From Batkoa obscura (Eukaryota > Entomophthoromycota > Entomophthoromycetes > Entomophthorales > Batkoaceae), in NCBI GenBank assembly GCA_030770535.1, contig JASVEC010000019.1:744001-808000 (forward strand): 64,000 nucleotides of DNA, in the 5' to 3' direction. A program made the position numbers and the translations under genes. The number at the start of each line of letters is the position of its first letter. The first letter of the stretch is position 1. Below, one piece after another: positions 60,037-64,000 of this stretch. A model generated the notes under the pieces. That model saw only the letters and a list, made by a program, of their open reading frames with translations. It searched no databases and was not told the origin of the DNA.

Positions 60037-61154
60037 GCGATTGAACTTTTTCACATTTTAATGTATAGTTCATTAGACCTCAAATCATCTTTTGTCTTAA
60101 TAGACCAGTAATTAAAAAGTGCTTTTAATTCTTAATTTTTTAATTTTCAATTTATAAATATGAATATACAAATTATTGAATATGGGTCGTTATATGATAG
60201 TCGATATTAATCATAAAAAAGAATAATTACTAATTACAAACCTTTCAAAGTTTGATTACTTATACTCTGTTTGATGCTATAGATTGCAATAATTTTATAA
60301 ACTAATAAGCAAATTAAGTTTTAAAATTAGGCATTTGATTTTATATAAAAGTATTTCTAAAGTAGTTTAACTTTTTGAGCCAATCCATTTAGTGAGGGCA
60401 TAAGGCAGCTATGGTTTAACTTTCTTATAGGAAAACTACCTTGGTTTTAGACATAAATAGTATTTGCTGTTACAGTCAATGTCTTTAAATTAATTTTAAC
60501 CCAAAAAATTAGATTATTTGAAACTACCTTATAAAAACAACATACAAGGGACCTACGTAAATAGTCAAGGTTTTATACTATTCTAAGATTTAAATAGCTA
60601 GTGCTAGGCACATTTCAATAGTAATAAATTGAGTAGTCTTTAATGGAGTAAAAAGCATAATAAGAGTAATCAATAAGTAAGCTTTATTTAATAATTTAAA
60701 TACAATATTTGGACACTATCATCGGTGATAACGTATTTGTTAAAACAGATTTCGATAAATTATTTATAGATTGTGGGGTCACCCTTATTTTTATCACTTG
60801 GTAAATCTATACTTATTTATACTTAACTCCGTTTTGTGGCAATGTTTAATAAATGAGCATTATTATAACATTAAACCATATTTCTTATATCTGAATAATA
60901 AAAGACAGATAATAAATTGGTGTTACTATATAACTTTTATTCCATTTTTTAAGAATCAGAATAGAATTTGTCCGCCACTAATCATCACATTTAATTGGCA
61001 CAGTCGCTTTTTTCCGTGTTATGAATTTTATTGGAATTCTTTTAACAAAGATAAGAACAATGTATTGTTAAACAAAATTTATTCAATCCCCCTTTCATCC
61101 TTAATTTATACTATAAAATAATAATTAAACAAACCCAATTTATTAAAAATTGAA
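60037..61154. other. AT-rich intergenic region
   Basis: No convincing gene. A 116-codon frame at 60771-61121 is Tyr/Asn/Phe-rich without a recognisable feature and runs into the receptor promoter; I treat it as chance. Confidence 0.5.
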
Positions 61155-62114
61155 ATGACAGAAGAAGCATCACTGTATACCATTTATTTAGTTTTTCATT
61201 TTTCGCAAGTATTGTCGTTTATTTTTGTAACATTCGCTCTACTTATGGCTTTTACAGTATTTAAGGTCAATGAAAAATTAAACAATAAAATAAACTATAG
61301 GCTTTCAATTTTAGTCTTATGTTCTGATATCATCTTCTTAACATTTCAATTCATCTCAAGATATTCAAATAGTGATGCTGTATGCGTTTTAAGTGCTTGG
61401 GGTGTCGTTTTTTCAACTTTAATCTCAATGTTTTATACTGTAGTTATAGCTGTTAATTTACAAATCACTTTTATACACAAGGCCTATGCCAATCGATATA
61501 CAATATGGGCCTATTATACTTGTCCTGCTTTCTTTGCTCTACTTTTAAGTTTATTACCTGTATTTGTTGGACAAATTGGACTTCATCAAGAAGGAGATAC
61601 TGTAAGTTGTTGGTACAAAGCAGAAACCAGTGGAACAATATGGTCATATACAACCTTTTATGGTTGGATTTTATTTGGAATATTTTACTGTTTCTGCGTT
61701 ATAACAACCATAATAAGCTTACATTACTTAAGACGCTATTATTTCAAAAGTGAATTTGCAAACTCTATAGCTAATGGAAATAATAAAAGCAACACAGCCA
61801 TTTTAAGAGTATTGTTATATCCAGGGGTCCCAGTAGTATGCTATTTTTGTATCATGGTAAAATTATTCTCAGGGATACAGTCAACAGACTTAACTATAGC
61901 TGCTGATTTTTTTCAAAGCTTACAAGGGTTCCTAAATTCTATTATCTTTTTAACCTCACCAACATTTCTACAGGAAATTAGATATTCTAAAGTTAAGTTA
62001 GCCAGGCAATTAAACGCAAAGATCTCGCTATATCCTAATTCTAAGTTCATTACTATCTGGACCTTATTATATACTTATCTAACATTGGATACTGAAATAA
62101 GTCTATCATTTTAA
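61155..62114 (+). CDS. Fungal seven-transmembrane receptor (cAMP-receptor/Git3-like)
   Basis: 319 codons, single exon. Seven hydrophobic spans at about 8-36, 47-69, 78-105, 117-138, 162-190, 214-238 and 245-268. Cys77 before helix 3 and Cys152 in VSCWYKAE are placed like the usual disulfide of the receptor superfamily. QSLQGFLNSIIFLTSPT in helix 7 resembles Dictyostelium cAR and fungal Git3/Gpr-type receptors. The N-terminus is very short (about 8 residues), so a small ligand is likelier than a large protein ligand (inference). The ligand is unknown. The third intracellular loop is short (RRYYFKSEFANSIANGNNKS). Confidence 0.85.
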   Translation: MTEEASLYTIYLVFHFSQVLSFIFVTFALLMAFTVFKVNEKLNNKINYRLSILVLCSDIIFLTFQFISRYSNSDAVCVLSAWGVVFSTLISMFYTVVIAVNLQITFIHKAYANRYTIWAYYTCPAFFALLLSLLPVFVGQIGLHQEGDTVSCWYKAETSGTIWSYTTFYGWILFGIFYCFCVITTIISLHYLRRYYFKSEFANSIANGNNKSNTAILRVLLYPGVPVVCYFCIMVKLFSGIQSTDLTIAADFFQSLQGFLNSIIFLTSPTFLQEIRYSKVKLARQLNAKISLYPNSKFITIWTLLYTYLTLDTEISLSF

Positions 62115-62338
62115 AGTTGTATGTATTTTATAAATTAATTAAATCTTTGTAATAAATGAATGTTCACCATTTTTTAATTTTTTCTATTTAGTAAGCTTAT
62201 TACATTTGATTTGTATAAGTGAATTCCAAAATAACTATTAATTTTTATTTGATAATAAAAAGATTCCTACATACAAGCTCTTAAATCCCGTTAACTGCTA
62301 TTTTCTAATATCAAGGATTAACTTATGAAAACCATACG
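62115..62338. other. Receptor 3' flank
   Basis: No feature seen. Confidence 0.5.
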
Positions 62339-63481
62339 AATTTAATAAAGTGCTTTTATTTAATAAACGTTTTGGTGATAATGCGGAATGCATCAACAGA
62401 GTTGTTAAAATCGGTGCTAGAACCAATAATATCCTGTCTACAGATGGTTCGAGATTACTAGAAGACTAAGAGCATCCACCAGAAGATATATCAGCACCAT
62501 CACTTGCGTTGTTATCTAAATATGCATTAGTGAGTTAATTGAAATCAGTTTCTGAAACAGAAACGCCAAATGAACTTGAGCCATTCTACCTTGAGAAGCT
62601 TGGAACCTAGTGGAAATACCAAAGCTACCATTTCCTGTGATACTGACTGAAATGGATCCATAGCCAGAAGGGCCACCATAGCTACTATCACTTCCATACT
62701 AATAAGTCTATAGTTATTAATCGCACTATCAAAAGAATTTCTGTCAGACAAAGAAGTATAGTCGTATATGCAAATAATATTTCCATCTACATTGGAATTA
62801 GAACCAAATTGTGAAATATCGCTTTGTCAGTCCCATGGTTAATTATAACATAACAGTCGCCTAAGCTGTTGTGTTCTCGAGTTCAGAGAAAATCAATCCC
62901 ATATTCTTATTTTGATTTGTTATGAGAATTTCTAGCTCCATCCAAAAAAACATTATCTTCTCATTTTGATATTTATACTTTTCAGAGTATAAAAGAGTTT
63001 ACAGAGTATAATAGTTCGAGGCTTTTTAACTGAATTATTCCCTGATATCTCGAACATTTAATAAAGCCACTAAGTTTTCTTAATAGTATTTTACATAGAT
63101 TTTACATTAGTATTGTCTATTCTATTTGTCTTATATAGCTTGTAACCTATTACGTGCTATTCCTCATAACCCAAGTCTATCTTAGTCACATAAACTAAGA
63201 CCTTTCGACTTATAGTGTAGTTAACCCAGCAATAGCTGTTCTTGACTCCAAACCCTGAGTACCAGATTTCACAAAATGATGAGTTTGATCCCAAAGGAAG
63301 GCCTCTGGTAGATCTATAAGTTGAATTAGAACCAAGTCCAGCTAATGAACCAAGAGAGAAGTCATACGATTGAAATACCGAAATTGACGCTACCACTAGT
63401 AGAAAATGATCCGATAGCTTGAGATCCAGAGTTTTCTGGAACAGAAACAGTGAAGACAGAAATCAGAGTTAAGATAATCAT
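62339..63481 (-). pseudogene. Broken Gly/Ser-rich secreted-protein gene carrying a solo LTR
   Basis: Reading on the minus strand from 63481, a signal-like start MIILTLISVFTVSVPENSGS leads into Gly/Ser repeats: GSFSTSGSVNFGISIV, then in other frames GSLAGLGSNSTYRSTRG, GSNSSF, and, beyond the solo LTR, FGSNSNVDGN, SYGGPSGYG, SISVSITGNGSFGIST and DNNASDGADISSGGCS. The frame is interrupted by at least two shifts or stops as well as by the LTR. The repeated G-S-x-S/T-x-x-G style suggests a secreted β-rich or wall protein. I do not recognise a family. Some breaks could hide unrecognised introns, so pseudogene status is likely but not certain. Confidence 0.5.
62810..63273 (+). repeat. Solo LTR, long form (464 bp)
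   Basis: TGTGAAAT to ATTTCACA, the same length as the solo LTR at 19 kb and with the same extra ~64-bp segment (CGCCTAAGCTGTTGTGTTCT within it). AAAT flanks both ends (62806-62809 and 63274-63277). Confidence 0.93.
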
Positions 63482-63687
63482 GAAAGCAATAAATTCAATT
63501 GCATTACATATTAAATTATATTAGTGACTTTAAACTATGAGTATTATTCTTATGCTTATAGGCTTTAATATCTTAGCCTACTTTGGACCTAGACTTCGTA
63601 GTAAAACACACTCATCTTACCCATAACAATATATTTGTGTTAACGAAACTTACCATGACCTTTTTAGAAATTTTAGTCTATTATATG

Positions 63688-64000
63688 TGGGGGATGCTCG
63701 AATTGGTTCCAGAATTTAGTTAAAATTAATTCAAATCTTAAGTTCTTAAGTTTGTAAGCCCTTAATGTATGATAAAATTTAATTTAAAAGAGTTATTTTA
63801 ATCGTTTTATTTTTTCAAGTGTTTAATAAACATATAGTATATAAGTGTATAGCTATTTAACTTTATTTTTTATTAAAATAAAAATAAAATATAAGCTTTT
63901 ATAATCAGACTCCAAAATATAAGTTTTTGGAATTTTAATACAATAAGGACAAACGCATTATGTAAACATTGTACTTTATTTACATTAATGTTAATTATAA
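63688..64000 (+). mobile_element. Left end of a second copy of the ~3-kb DNA transposon, cut by the window edge
   Basis: Opens TGGGGGATGCTCGAATTGGT, matching the terminal repeat at 34047. The following DNA aligns with 34060-34930, including ACTTTATTTTTTATTAAAAT and ATAAAATATAAGCTTTTATA against the start of the transposase gene. It lacks the MITE and solo LTR that sit at 34277-34765 in the other copy. Confidence 0.75.

Noticed and set aside
60771-61121. 116-codon frame upstream of the receptor
   Set aside because: Tyr/Asn/Phe-rich translation typical of AT-rich non-coding DNA. No domain, and it covers the receptor's expected promoter.

Overview
The window is fungal nuclear DNA. The genes carry many short GT-AG introns, about 45 to 60 bases each, in very AT-rich DNA. 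The conserved set is eukaryotic and includes fungal-type members: an Nha1/Sod2-like antiporter, a DBF4, a PEX2 and a seven-helix receptor. The AT content, a secreted tyrosinase and a βγ-crystallin-like secreted protein suggest an early-diverging zygomycete-grade fungus, perhaps Conidiobolus-like. That placement is inference and was not tested. Exon boundaries of every multi-exon gene were worked out by hand; each total CDS length is a multiple of three with one open frame.

Layout. 0-15.7 kb is a gene island on mostly the minus strand: the GTPase DRG1, an EAF-like transcription elongation factor, an Na+/H+ antiporter, two orphan low-complexity proteins meeting tail to tail, and a short/branched-chain acyl-CoA dehydrogenase. 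15.7-37.3 kb is an expanded, gene-poor zone. It holds the tyrosinase, one young Ty3-type LTR retrotransposon (25.1-32.6 kb), solo LTRs, about a dozen copies of a ~105-bp MITE, and a ~3-kb DNA transposon that carries nested insertions. 37.3-39.0 kb is a perfect-looking head-to-head inverted duplication of a small secreted βγ-crystallin-like gene. 39.1-49.0 kb is a compact island: PEX2, a peroxisomal SCP2-type thiolase, an RFWD3-like ubiquitin ligase, the arginyltransferase ATE1 and a long-chain acyl-CoA synthetase. Their gaps are 12, 94 and 16 bases, apart from one 545-bp divergent promoter region. 49-53 kb is mostly empty with three MITEs. 53.3-60.0 kb holds DBF4 and eIF3a. A seven-helix receptor follows, then a broken host gene carrying a solo LTR. 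A second copy of the DNA transposon runs off the right edge.

How the genes fit together. PEX2, the thiolase (ending in a PTS1-like NKL), the acyl-CoA synthetase and, more distantly, the acyl-CoA dehydrogenase all belong to fatty acyl-CoA handling, largely peroxisomal. RFWD3 and ATE1 both act in protein modification or ubiquitin-linked pathways and share a 94-bp bidirectional promoter region. EAF, DRG1, DBF4 and eIF3a are housekeeping factors for transcription, translation and replication.

Most notable for follow-up: the identical inverted βγ-crystallin pair; a three-level nest (DNA transposon, then MITE, then solo LTR) with an empty-site comparison inside the same window; a 14-nt microexon that encodes the SGANDG ion-path motif of the antiporter; and the apparent kinship between the abundant MITE and an unplaced transposase-bearing transposon.
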